The notes beneath the pieces were generated by a model. The model was not told the origin of the DNA, did no database searches, and saw only the letters and a program-made list of their open reading frames with translations. Position numbers and translations under genes: made by a program. A DNA stretch of 64,000 nt from Wolbachia endosymbiont (group E) of Neria commutata (lineage in GTDB: Bacteria; Pseudomonadota; Alphaproteobacteria; Rickettsiales; Anaplasmataceae): NCBI RefSeq assembly GCF_964026735.1, contig NZ_OZ034692.1:806001-870000 (forward strand), given 5' to 3'. Below, one piece after another: positions 27,938-36,420 of this stretch. Each line of letters opens with the position of its first letter. Position 1 is the stretch's first letter.

Positions 27938-30244
27938 ATGATTTCTAAAAACTTAGAGGCAAGTCTAAACAGAGCATTATTAATCGCTTCTAGTTTTAAT
28001 CTTAAGTATGCAAAAGTAGAGCATTTGCTGCTTGCATTAACTAAAGATGCTGATGTGAATTATGCTTTGTTAAAATGTAATATCAGAGCTGATGAAATTA
28101 TAAACATAGATAATATCTTACTCAGGTGTGATATCAAAATTAATGATTATAGCAAAAATATAAAAGATTTTTTACAAAACAACTCTAAATTGGTTGTGAG
28201 TGAGATCAAACCGAGCTCAATGTTTCAATGCATAATACATAGAGCGATAATTCGTGCGCATAGTCTTGGTAAAAGAGAAATTAATGGGGCAAATATTCTA
28301 GTAGAAATCTTATCTGAACAAGACTCATACATTGAAGATTTATTGGAAAAACAAAATGCGAAAGATTGTAACTTAATTTACCATATATCTAATATGGGAT
28401 ATTTCCATGATACGGATGAATATACGACTAATCGTAAAGTAAAATTTGATAAAAATAATGATATTTCTCCTGCAATAAACAAAAACGAACTATTAAAAGA
28501 TGAAGAAGTTTTACAAAGTTATTGTAAAAATTTAAATGATTATGCGCAGAATAAAAAAATAGATTATGTTATTGGTCGTGATTACGAATTAACTCGTACT
28601 ATAGAAATATTACTCAGACGTAGAAAGAACAATCCTTTATATGTTGGGGACCCAGGCGTTGGCAAAACAACAATAGTTGAGGGTTTAGTAATAAAAATCA
28701 TTGAAGGTAATGTTCCAAGTATGCTCAAATCCAGTGTAATTTATTCTTTGGACTTAGGATCACTGCTTGCAGGAACACGTTATAGAGGCGATTTTGAAGA
28801 GAGAATAAAGTCTATAATCAAAGCAATTGAAGCAAAACCAGGTGCTATTCTTTTTATTGATGAAATACACACCATCATTGGAGCTGGTTCAACAAGTGGC
28901 AGTTTTCTTGACGCAGGTAATTTACTCAAACCTGCACTTGCAAGAGGAACGCTCCGTTGTATAGGTGCAACCACCTATAGAGAATATAGCAGTAGTTTTG
29001 AAAAAGATAAGGCACTAGCAAGAAGATTTCAAAAAATTAATGTTAAAGAGTCTTCTGTAAATGAAACAATAAAGATATTGGACGGCATAAAACACTATTA
29101 TGAAGGATATCATGGAGTGTATTATACAAAGCATGCTATTAAATCTGCAGCTGAACTTTCATACAAGTATATTACTGGGCGAATATTACCTGATAAAGCA
29201 GTTGACGTTATCGATGAAGCAGGTGCACATTGTAAATTGCTAAAAAACAGACGTAAAATTATAAATAGTAGAGATATTAAAAATACTATTACTAGAATTA
29301 CGAATGTGCCTTGCGGTTCTGAATTTGATGATATGCAAAAGGTAAGGCTTTTAAAAGAGAATCTGGAAAAGGTTATCTTCGGTCAAGGACAAGCGATAGA
29401 ATCTCTTGTTAATTCTATTAAAATTGCTAAGTCTGGATTGAGAAATTATGATAAACCCTTGGCAAATTATCTTTTTGCAGGACCAACTGGAGTTGGTAAA
29501 ACTGAGCTTGCAAAACAATTAGCAAAAAGTATGAGTATGAATTTTATACGCTTTGATATGTCTGAGTATATGGAATCCCATACAATATCCAGAATGATTG
29601 GCTCTCCTCCTGGGTATGTAGGTTATGATCAAGGTGGATTACTTACAGAGTCTGTATCTAATAATCAATATAGCGTTGTACTTCTTGATGAAATTGAAAA
29701 AGCTCATAGTGATATTTACAATATATTATTACAAATTATGGATTATGGCTGTGTTACAGACGCTTATGGACGTAAAGTTAATTTTTCCAATACAATTTTA
29801 ATTATGACAACCAACGCAGGAGCATTTGAGCGTAGCAAAAGTTCAGTTGGCTTTGGAAATAAGGATTTTAGTACTAGCGATAGTGAAAAAGCAGTAGAAC
29901 AAGTTTTTAGTCCTGAATTTCGCAATCGCCTTGATGCTATTATCTCGTTTTTTGACTTGGATGCAGATGTGATTTTACACATCGTGGATAAATTTATTCT
30001 GGAACTAAAAAAACAACTTGTACAAAAGGGCATAAACTGCTCAGTAGAGGAAGAAGTAAAATCTTATCTTGCGCAAATGGGTTATAATAAGGAAATGGGT
30101 GCACGTCCGATAGAAAGAACGATTGAAAAAGAAATAAAAGGTTACTTAGCCGAAGAGATACTAAATCGCAGATTAATAAAAGGAAAAAAAATAAGAATTT
30201 ATATGGACAAAGCAGAAAATAAAATTGCTTTTGATATAGCTTAA
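27938..30244 (+). CDS. clpA: ATP-dependent Clp protease ATP-binding subunit ClpA
   Basis: A 768-residue two-ring AAA+ unfoldase that feeds substrates to ClpP. It has the N-domain (residues 1-145), D1 with Walker A GDPGVGKT (about 238) and Walker B FIDEIHTIIGAG, and D2 with GPTGVGKT (about 515), VVLLDEIEKAHSDIYNILL and the arginine-finger region FSPEFRNRLDAII. It lacks the middle coiled-coil of ClpB, so it is ClpA. Length is normal. The gene stands alone after tRNA-Pro and is followed by a J-domain membrane protein. Confidence 0.96.
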   Translation: MISKNLEASLNRALLIASSFNLKYAKVEHLLLALTKDADVNYALLKCNIRADEIINIDNILLRCDIKINDYSKNIKDFLQNNSKLVVSEIKPSSMFQCIIHRAIIRAHSLGKREINGANILVEILSEQDSYIEDLLEKQNAKDCNLIYHISNMGYFHDTDEYTTNRKVKFDKNNDISPAINKNELLKDEEVLQSYCKNLNDYAQNKKIDYVIGRDYELTRTIEILLRRRKNNPLYVGDPGVGKTTIVEGLVIKIIEGNVPSMLKSSVIYSLDLGSLLAGTRYRGDFEERIKSIIKAIEAKPGAILFIDEIHTIIGAGSTSGSFLDAGNLLKPALARGTLRCIGATTYREYSSSFEKDKALARRFQKINVKESSVNETIKILDGIKHYYEGYHGVYYTKHAIKSAAELSYKYITGRILPDKAVDVIDEAGAHCKLLKNRRKIINSRDIKNTITRITNVPCGSEFDDMQKVRLLKENLEKVIFGQGQAIESLVNSIKIAKSGLRNYDKPLANYLFAGPTGVGKTELAKQLAKSMSMNFIRFDMSEYMESHTISRMIGSPPGYVGYDQGGLLTESVSNNQYSVVLLDEIEKAHSDIYNILLQIMDYGCVTDAYGRKVNFSNTILIMTTNAGAFERSKSSVGFGNKDFSTSDSEKAVEQVFSPEFRNRLDAIISFFDLDADVILHIVDKFILELKKQLVQKGINCSVEEEVKSYLAQMGYNKEMGARPIERTIEKEIKGYLAEEILNRRLIKGKKIRIYMDKAENKIAFDIA

Positions 30245-30324
30245 AATCCTTGCTTGTACGCTAACTTGCTATTTACACTACAATTAGTTATACTTTATTA
30301 ATAATTATGAAATAGATAAAGTTA

Positions 30325-31368
30325 ATGGGTAAATTTTTAACAAGAGGGCAACTCTATCATGTTTATTACTGTGGAGGTAAATCTTTCCGTTTACTGGATT
30401 TATTTTCAAGTTTAGGAATTGACGAAAAAACAATACAAAAAGAAGTAATCAGTCACGAATTTGATGAGATACTTGATCTGGTTGGTAAACGTTTTAGAAC
30501 ATTGTCACGCAAGTGCCACCCTGATAAAGAAAATGATGCAGTTAAGAAAAAGATAGCTGAGGAGGAATTTAAGAAACTTAGTGCAGATAAAAAAAAGCTA
30601 GAAGAATCTCTTGATAATTTAAAAAATTTAGAAGAAGGACAGCATTTCACTACCTCAACAGAACAATGGGAAAATCAAACAAAAACAGAGGAAATATTAT
30701 CACATAGACGTACTGTTTTAATTAGAGCATTATTATGTTTTACGTTAGTAAGTATAGTGCTTAATCCAGTATCAGAAGTTGAATTTTGTTTATTTCAACT
30801 TGCTGCTAATGGTTCAGTGCAAAATATTGCTTATCAATTTTATGCATTTACCACAGGGATTTGGCCATGGTTATTTATTTTATCCTCATGCGTAGTTTTT
30901 GCCATAGCTTATAAAAAAGCGAAGGAAGGAGGCTCACTAGAAGAAAATAATGATAATTTGAATAGAAGAATGAATGATCTTAATGCAGTTAACAACTGTG
31001 TGATTTGTATTGCATCAATATTTGCTGTATGCAGTTTAGTATCAGAAGTAGCACAAAATGGATGGTCTGCTCAATATGGAGCAATATTGGTAGCAAATTT
31101 AGCATTGGACTTATTGCTTCTTGTTTTACTTAAAACTTTCATAGAAGCATCTGAACTGTACAGCAAACACTGCATTAAGCGTTTATATGAACAAGATGCA
31201 AAATTTAGCTATGAAGGAGAGCTTGCATGGTATGATCCTTGTAGAATATTTATGCCATTAGCTCTTCTTGTTATTAGACTGCTTTATGGAGATTTTATTC
31301 AAGAAAAGCCGCAGCAGCATGCTGACAAACCTGAAGTTACACCTGTAAGTGTAGGGCAAGGAATATAA
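30325..31368 (+). CDS. J-domain protein with C-terminal membrane region (347 residues)
   Basis: The N-terminal part (about residues 20-95) reads as a J-domain: LLDLFSSLGIDEKTIQKE, then FRTLSRKCHPDKENDAVKKK with the HPD motif near residue 66, then EEFKKLSADKKKLEESL. J-domains stimulate DnaK ATP hydrolysis. Four hydrophobic segments follow (about 130-160, 175-200, 225-245, 250-275), so the J-domain is anchored in a membrane, facing the cytoplasm if the topology is simple. No Gly/Phe or zinc-finger region is present, so it is not DnaJ itself. It follows clpA by 80 bases and may be co-expressed. The role is unknown; secreted J-proteins would be a bolder reading. Confidence 0.72.
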   Translation: MGKFLTRGQLYHVYYCGGKSFRLLDLFSSLGIDEKTIQKEVISHEFDEILDLVGKRFRTLSRKCHPDKENDAVKKKIAEEEFKKLSADKKKLEESLDNLKNLEEGQHFTTSTEQWENQTKTEEILSHRRTVLIRALLCFTLVSIVLNPVSEVEFCLFQLAANGSVQNIAYQFYAFTTGIWPWLFILSSCVVFAIAYKKAKEGGSLEENNDNLNRRMNDLNAVNNCVICIASIFAVCSLVSEVAQNGWSAQYGAILVANLALDLLLLVLLKTFIEASELYSKHCIKRLYEQDAKFSYEGELAWYDPCRIFMPLALLVIRLLYGDFIQEKPQQHADKPEVTPVSVGQGI

Positions 31369-31478
31369 AAAGGACTCCATGAGCAAAGAAAAAAAGAAAG
31401 AAATTCAAATAATATCTCATAGGCTATTTACATATTGATATTGCAGAAGTCAGAACAATTCAGTTTAGCATGCCATGT

Positions 31479-32126
31479 CTACTTACTTTTGCTACCACCC
31501 GAATGAATACTTAGGTTTTGCCTGTAATAGACTACACACATAATTGACAAAATTAAGGAGAGTGCAAACCAAGTTATTGCATATTCCAAATGCTTTAATG
31601 GTTCTATAGTTAATTTACCGCCGAGATCCTCCTGCCATAGTATGCACTTCTCTAGTTTAATATTGAGTTCGTTAGAAATTTCTTCTGTACTCAAGGTAAA
31701 CCACATATTGGAAGAGGTATCGTTTTTGATAAACCAACTTTTGCTTTTATTGCTGTCGCAATATAAAGTTCCACTTACAATTACTTTTTCAATTTTTGTT
31801 TCTTTTGCTTCCCTTTCTTTTTTTTCGCTGATTATTCCTTTATTTACTAGCATGTAATGTCCAGTATTAAGTAGCATAGGTGACAGAACATGATACCCTC
31901 GTTGCCCAGCAAAAACATATAGTTCTATGTCACTTAACACTCCATCAATTTTGACGTGCCTATAATTGAATTTTTTAAGATCATTATCGCGTGAAAGATA
32001 CACAACTGGAAGTCTCATGCTTTTGATAATATTATTCTTCCAGTTCAGCCTAAACAACTGCCATAACCCTAGTAAAAAAAAGAGCAAGCAAGGTATAATA
32101 AAAATAAAGATCGTTTTCTTTAGCAC
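31479..32126 (-). CDS. SURF1 family cytochrome oxidase assembly protein
   Basis: A 215-residue SURF1 protein, which helps haem a insertion into cytochrome oxidase subunit I. It has one membrane helix at each end (IFIIPCLLFFLLGLWQLFRL and YAITWFALSLILSIMCVVYY) around a periplasmic domain with the motifs VKIDGVLSDIELYVFAGQRG and GYHVLSPMLLNTGHYMLVNKG. It starts with GTG one base after the bfr stop, so the two are translated as a pair. It complements the coxB-coxA-ctaB cluster at 4.8-8 kb. Confidence 0.88.
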   Translation of the reverse strand: MLKKTIFIFIIPCLLFFLLGLWQLFRLNWKNNIIKSMRLPVVYLSRDNDLKKFNYRHVKIDGVLSDIELYVFAGQRGYHVLSPMLLNTGHYMLVNKGIISEKKEREAKETKIEKVIVSGTLYCDSNKSKSWFIKNDTSSNMWFTLSTEEISNELNIKLEKCILWQEDLGGKLTIEPLKHLEYAITWFALSLILSIMCVVYYRQNLSIHSGGSKSK

Positions 32127-32127
32127 T

Positions 32128-32604
32128 CTATATTTGTTTTCTTAAATAATTTTCAACACCCATTAGTCCAATAATATCAATCTGTTGCTCAATCCAATGG
32201 AAATGCTCTTCTTCATTTTTGAGCAGCTCTTCAAGTAACATCACACTCACAAAATCCTTTTCTTTTTCAGCAGCAGAAATTGCCTCTCTGATGTCTTCTA
32301 TACCTTTTTCCTCTAATTTTAAATTAGCCTCTAATACTTCTTTTATCGTATTTTTTGTAAATTTTCCATCATACTTTGATATTTCATTTGTATCCTGAAA
32401 ATTTGGTATACCTTTGAGCAAGAAAATTCTTTGCGCCAATTTACTTACATGTTCAAGCTCTTCAGTGAGTTCATTTTTCATCTTTTCTGCAAATCTATTA
32501 ATTCCATTGTTTTGGAAAATCGAAAAATGCAAAAGATACTGACGCACAGAAGTCAATTCATTTGTCAATAATTTATTTAAATGCTTTACTATTTCTCCAC
32601 TCAT
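32128..32604 (-). CDS. bfr: Bacterioferritin-type ferritin
   Basis: A 158-residue four-helix ferritin. Ferroxidase ligands are visible in LTNELTSVRQYLLH, ELTEELEHVSKLAQRIF (Glu and His of helix B), LEEKGIEDIREAI and LLKNEEEHFHWIEQQI. These shells oxidise and store iron. The axial haem ligand of classical bacterioferritin (Met52 of the E. coli protein, in E-M-K-H) appears as Leu here (E-L-E-H), so haem binding is doubtful although the name fits the sequence family. The gene is coupled to the SURF1 gene downstream. Confidence 0.88.
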   Translation of the reverse strand: MSGEIVKHLNKLLTNELTSVRQYLLHFSIFQNNGINRFAEKMKNELTEELEHVSKLAQRIFLLKGIPNFQDTNEISKYDGKFTKNTIKEVLEANLKLEEKGIEDIREAISAAEKEKDFVSVMLLEELLKNEEEHFHWIEQQIDIIGLMGVENYLRKQI

Positions 32605-32739
32605 AATCTTCCTTTAATTTAACTTATAAGTATAATCTATACGACAATGATGGTTATAGCAACAAACTTCGTACTGCTCATTTCTACTTTTTCTTGGTAA
32701 GGTCAGAGTGGAGCTTAACATTTGTTCTGAACTAGCTTA

Positions 32740-33213
32740 CTACTTGATGGGAGAAATATTAGTAGCCTGCACTCTTACTTCGCTTAACGAGTCTGGGTGC
32801 TCTTTTTCTGGATACAAACGGTCAATTGCTTTTTCAACTAAGTATTCCATGAAAAGCGCTGCTAACATTGTTATAGCACCTATTGCTGCAGATGTTAAAG
32901 CTCCTGGCCACCCTGATAACGTAGCATTAGGAAAGACAGCATTTGCAATTTGATTGAGAATAACTGCCGTTCCAAAGGCAAGAATCATTATTACAATTCC
33001 AGCAAAGGCGAACCAATCTTTCTCTGTATCAGTAGTATTTTCTGTAATGCTGGACATAATCAACATTGTCATTAAAGTGCCAATAGCCCCACCAGTAATT
33101 GCACTAGCGATTGTATATGGACCTGTAAAGCTCACCAAACACCATGAAAAGGTCCCTACCACAACACCAATTCCCAATGCTGCCGCTAACCCTTTTAATT
33201 TATCTTTACACAT
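32740..33213 (-). CDS. Unknown small membrane protein with four helices (157 residues)
   Basis: Not recognised. Four membrane segments: about 8-30 (LAAALGIGVVVGTFSWCLVS), 35-55 (IASAITGGAIGTLMTMLIM), 70-92 (WFAFAGIVIMILAFGTAVIL) and 103-128 (WPGALTSAAIGAITMLAALF), then a charged C-terminal tail. The Gly/Ala-rich helices resemble small transporters or holin-like proteins, but no motif decides. It is monocistronic on the - strand. Confidence 0.65.
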   Translation of the reverse strand: MCKDKLKGLAAALGIGVVVGTFSWCLVSFTGPYTIASAITGGAIGTLMTMLIMSSITENTTDTEKDWFAFAGIVIMILAFGTAVILNQIANAVFPNATLSGWPGALTSAAIGAITMLAALFMEYLVEKAIDRLYPEKEHPDSLSEVRVQATNISPIK

Positions 33214-33541
33214 AATACATCACCTCGTTTATTAAATGAGGAATGTAATATAATTTACCATAAGATGTCAATAGTATTTTCCAAATTACCGAGCTTGATA
33301 CAGTTAAACGTTTCAAAAGACTAATTTATGGATTTAAGAACATACAAGTTATTATGAGGACTATATTAATTCAGGGGAGAGTAGACCGGTGGAACTTCCC
33401 CACCAGTCTACTCTCCCGATGTAAACGGTTACTTACTACTTACTTCTTCCCACTCTGCTAAGCAGATAAGAAATTATATATTTCATATTAATTATAATAT
33501 AATTAACAATTATTATATATAATTAAGCATATTTACAATGA
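33214..33541. other. Intergenic region with a strong hairpin
   Basis: No gene is seen. It contains the imperfect 18-bp hairpin at 33375-33417 and a very AT-rich tract (33470-33540), the likely promoter of the small gene at 33542. The start of the divergent membrane-protein gene is at its left edge. Confidence 0.5.
33375..33417. repeat. GC-rich imperfect hairpin
   Basis: Arms 33375-33392 (gggagagtagaccggtgg) and 33400-33417 are complementary at 17 of 18 positions, with a 7-base loop. It is markedly more GC-rich than its surroundings. No T-run follows, so it looks like an inserted palindromic element rather than a terminator. Confidence 0.65.
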
Positions 33542-33787
33542 ATGGAGTTGAAGATGGTACAAGGTGGCGCAGGAAGTACTGGTGCAACAAAGACAGGCAA
33601 TAATGAAAGATTTGCTAGGGAATGGAATTCTTATATAAAAATTTTCTTTGATAGATTGTATGATCAATATAAAAAGCCATATAAGGTTGCTTCTACTGCT
33701 GCAATGAGAAAATTTCTTATACTTGCTAACTCTTTAGTAAGAGATGGAAGGGTTTTTACCGAGGAATACATCCCTAAGTCTGCTTAG
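33542..33787 (+). CDS. Unknown 81-residue protein
   Basis: Not recognised. It has a Gly/Thr/Ala-rich N-terminus (VQGGAGSTGATKTGNNERF) and a basic/aromatic helical body (WNSYIKIFFDRLYDQYKKPY). An internal ATG at 33554 is an alternative start. It is followed by a 25-bp imperfect hairpin that separates it from the convergent tail-tube gene. Codon use is like its neighbours. Confidence 0.55.
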   Translation: MELKMVQGGAGSTGATKTGNNERFAREWNSYIKIFFDRLYDQYKKPYKVASTAAMRKFLILANSLVRDGRVFTEEYIPKSA

Positions 33788-33802
33788 ATCTAAATATTAG
33801 CA

Positions 33803-33869
33803 AATTAGTGTGGTTGTGGATAAGTGCGCTTACACAGACTTAAAGCACTTATACACATCCACACTAATT
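33803..33869. terminator. Long imperfect hairpin between convergent genes
   Basis: Arms 33803-33827 and 33845-33869 match at 23 of 25 positions. They lie between the convergent stops of the 81-residue gene and the tail-tube gene. There is no clear T-run on the + strand, so factor-independent termination is uncertain; it may be another palindromic element. Confidence 0.5.
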
Positions 33870-33896
33870 AAAAGAATTTGAGCTAAGAATTACAAC

Positions 33897-34403
33897 TTAA
33901 ATACCTAAAACTGTCTGCAGTAAGGCCATCTGATCAACACCGTTAATCCTCCGAATCATATTCTCGGCATCAATCTCGATAAGCTCATTACCACTGATAG
34001 TGAGTTTATAATAGTGAGCAGCCACAGTGCATTTAAGAGTGGTTTTTTCAGCAGGTTTCCAGCTACCAAAATCAAATTCTCTGAATATTCCCCTAAGATT
34101 TATCACCACTGCTTCAATATCATTATTACCACTTCCTTGCATTCCTCCACGAAGCGTTAAAGATACTGAGTTTCCATCTATTAAACCGAAGAGTCTAAAT
34201 AGCTCTGTATCATATTCAGAAAAAGTAAACTCAGCTTCAAGCTTTTCCATGCCCATGTCAATGCTTATAGGAATATCCATTCCACCAGCTCTATACTCCT
34301 CTGTTTTAATGGTAAGTTTTGGCAGAGTGATCTCATCGATACGACCAGCATAACCACGACCATCAACGAATACGTTAAAATTCTTTAAGATTTTTGGCAA
34401 CAT
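33897..34403 (-). CDS. Phage major tail tube protein (P2 FII family)
   Basis: A 168-residue tail tube protein of contractile phages: LPKILKNFNVFVDGRGYAGR at the start, EITLPKLTIKTEEYRAGGMD, then DMGMEKLEAEFTFSEYDTEL and the C-terminal TTLKCTVAAHYYKLTISGNE match the P2 FII plan. In phage WO this protein polymerises into the inner tail tube next to the sheath. Here sheath, tape measure and baseplate genes are missing, so it is an orphan relic or a domesticated tube protein. The ORF is intact and of full family length, which argues for recent loss of neighbours or continued selection. Confidence 0.85.
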   Translation of the reverse strand: MLPKILKNFNVFVDGRGYAGRIDEITLPKLTIKTEEYRAGGMDIPISIDMGMEKLEAEFTFSEYDTELFRLFGLIDGNSVSLTLRGGMQGSGNNDIEAVVINLRGIFREFDFGSWKPAEKTTLKCTVAAHYYKLTISGNELIEIDAENMIRRINGVDQMALLQTVLGI

Positions 34404-34415
34404 CTTTTTATACCT

Positions 34416-34694
34416 TTAAAATAAGTGAAAATTATTTTCAGTATTTTTCATTTTTCTATTGACTTTTAACACAACTGCTTTTATGCGATACCAAGTATCG
34501 GTCATAGAACTACGAATTCGAGATAAGGAAGTTTTAAGACTATGTTCTAATCTATGTGAGAGGTCTAACTTTGTCTTCATTAGCATATCTACACTTATAT
34601 CTTCTACCACAACCTGGTCAATTTCAGTGGTAGATGTTGCTGTAATATCTTGATTTGTTTTAATTACTTCTTTTTCCTTAGATGTACCAAACAT
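34416..34694 (-). CDS. Unknown 92-residue protein upstream of the tail tube gene
   Basis: Not recognised. Thr/Glu-rich first third (KTNQDITATSTTEIDQ), then a helical basic region (LDLSHRLEHSLKTSLSRIRS). It is 12 bases before the tail-tube start on the same strand, so the two are co-transcribed. It does not look like a sheath or chaperone protein; in P2 the sheath gene occupies this place. Confidence 0.55.
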   Translation of the reverse strand: MFGTSKEKEVIKTNQDITATSTTEIDQVVVEDISVDMLMKTKLDLSHRLEHSLKTSLSRIRSSMTDTWYRIKAVVLKVNRKMKNTENNFHLF

Positions 34695-34912
34695 ATTAAC
34701 TCCATTAATTAAATAATATAGTTAAATTATAAACCATACTATTTGGCGTACCATCGAATGTGATTTCTACTGTAAATAGAAGAATCGCGTGTTAATAGAA
34801 AATAAATATCTCATGCTATTTTTTGAATCCAATTTAAAGTTCACTCGGGTTAACAATAACTTAAACAATTTCAATTAAAACCAGGTAGAAATCAATTAAT
34901 TACGGAGCAAAG

Positions 34913-35371
34913 ATGGCAGCAAAAATTGAATTAAAAAAGCTTATTGGTATGAGTATAGTAGATGGTGCTACACAAACAGTGATAAATGAGTTCCCTTCTG
35001 ATACCGCAGGGAACATTCCCAATATACACATTAAGAAATTAGTATTTGCAGGACAGGATTATAAAGGCATTCTAGATAACGAAGGAAAAGACGCAGCAAC
35101 CGGAAAGCACACTGTTGGAACATTAGAGTTATGCTTAGAAAGGCCAGACAATTGCTTTAAAATTGAAGGCGTAAAAGTTAAAGGAACAAGTCACAAATAT
35201 CATAAAAAAGGTGCAGAGATTGATATAACAGTAACAAGTCCAAAAATCACAGAAAAGGATAGTGGTTGGTTTACTACAGAGCTTACCGCTACACCTAACA
35301 CACTGAAATTTGGTGAATGGAACGATTTTGATCTGTCTGATAAGTGCCATGTTAATATAGATTTTGCATAA
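34913..35371 (+). CDS. Unknown 152-residue beta-rich protein
   Basis: Not recognised. GGAGCAAAG precedes the ATG. The alternation of short polar and hydrophobic segments (PNIHIKKLVFAGQDYKGIL; KGAEIDITVTSPKITEKDSG) suggests a beta-sandwich. There is no signal peptide and no membrane helix. The gene is followed by repeat sequence at about 35388-35500. Confidence 0.6.
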   Translation: MAAKIELKKLIGMSIVDGATQTVINEFPSDTAGNIPNIHIKKLVFAGQDYKGILDNEGKDAATGKHTVGTLELCLERPDNCFKIEGVKVKGTSHKYHKKGAEIDITVTSPKITEKDSGWFTTELTATPNTLKFGEWNDFDLSDKCHVNIDFA

Positions 35372-35474
35372 AATACTGCTTTTTACGGTGTGAGGCTGGA
35401 GGGTTTTGTTGTTGTTCGATTAGCTATAGCTAACATCCTATAGCTTCACCACAGGATCAAGTGGAAAAATCTGG

Positions 35475-35497
35475 ATCCCAGTATCAAGTACTGGGAT
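35475..35497. repeat. Palindromic repeat atcccagta/tactgggat
   Basis: Nine-base arms with a tcaag loop, in the typical Wolbachia context ctggatcccag...tgggatgacaag. Just upstream (about 35388) is ggtgtgaggctggagggtt, also found in the loop of the inverted repeat at 4461-4536. Confidence 0.65.
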
Positions 35498-35594
35498 GAC
35501 AAGGGAAGGGCTGCTTTAATACCAGGAAAGTGTATACTGGATAACACGAAAAAATTGATTATTTATGTTGTGAAATTACAATATTGGATGTTTT

Positions 35595-36008
35595 ATGTCT
35601 TTCAAATTACGCAATGTTTGTTTAATATTATCTGTAACCAGTTTATTTTCTGGTTGCTTTGCAACGATTTTTTCTGGTTCTACTCAGGAAATAAGAATTA
35701 AAGTGGTTGATAATAGAGATAATTTAGTTGAAGGAGTTAGGTGCGTTATACACAATCCATCTGGAGTAAGTCACTTTCTTCCTTCTAACCCCGGCGAAGT
35801 AATTGTTCAACGAGGTTCTGGCTTATTGTCTGTTGATTGCAGAAAGGCAGGTTACAGAAGATTAGATGTTATGGTAGGTGAAAGTTTTAATAAGGTTGCT
35901 TTGTTTAATATACTATGGTGGCCTGGTTTTGCTGTTGATGCAGTTACTGGGGCTTATAAAAAATATCCATCTCATTATCTCGTGGTTATGGAAGAATCTG
36001 ATCAATAA
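35595..36008 (+). CDS. Lipoprotein with PEGA-like domain (137 residues)
   Basis: The N-terminus KLRNVCLILSVTSLFSGC is a lipoprotein signal with lipobox LFSGC, so Cys21 should be lipidated and the protein anchored in a membrane facing the periplasm or surface. The body (IRIKVVDNRDNLVEGVRCVI; GSGLLSVDCRKAGYR) resembles a PEGA/transthyretin-like fold. The end is hydrophobic (FNILWWPGFAVDAVTGAYKK), as in the YgdR/'translation initiation factor 2'-misnamed lipoproteins. It ends 7 bases before dciA. Confidence 0.72.
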   Translation: MSFKLRNVCLILSVTSLFSGCFATIFSGSTQEIRIKVVDNRDNLVEGVRCVIHNPSGVSHFLPSNPGEVIVQRGSGLLSVDCRKAGYRRLDVMVGESFNKVALFNILWWPGFAVDAVTGAYKKYPSHYLVVMEESDQ

Positions 36009-36015
36009 TAGAAAA

Positions 36016-36363
36016 ATGCTCAAAACAAGCGGACCAAAAAAATTAAAGTCTATAATAGAAAATTATGCACTCAAATGCATGAAAAATAAGATCAGCAAAA
36101 ATGAAATACGTCTTATTTTAAACTGGAGAAATATAGTTGGAGCGGAAATTGCAGAGTGTACAAAACCAAAAAAGATCTCGTACGCACAAAATATAAATTC
36201 TGGTGTATTACACCTTACAGTCACAAATGGTAGTAAAGCATTGGAAATTCAGCATATGATTTCTCTCATCATAGAAAAAATCACGATATTTTTTGGCTAT
36301 AAAGCAGTATATGGTATAAAAATCAAACAAGAGAGTACTGACCCTCTTTCAAAATTTATTTAG
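36016..36363 (+). CDS. dciA: DciA-like protein (DUF721)
   Basis: A 115-residue DUF721 protein. DciA proteins load the replicative helicase DnaB in bacteria without DnaC. Seen here: LILNWRNIVGAEIAECTKPK, the family core (W..IVG..IA..T.P.), and VLHLTVTNGSKALEIQHM. The start at 36016 is chosen because upstream codons in this frame lie within the lipoprotein gene. The gene follows that gene by 7 bases and is probably co-transcribed. Confidence 0.75.
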   Translation: MLKTSGPKKLKSIIENYALKCMKNKISKNEIRLILNWRNIVGAEIAECTKPKKISYAQNINSGVLHLTVTNGSKALEIQHMISLIIEKITIFFGYKAVYGIKIKQESTDPLSKFI

Positions 36364-36420
36364 AGCTGATAGCGGAACGAATCGTGATATAACAACAGGA
36401 AACCTTATCTCTATTCTATA

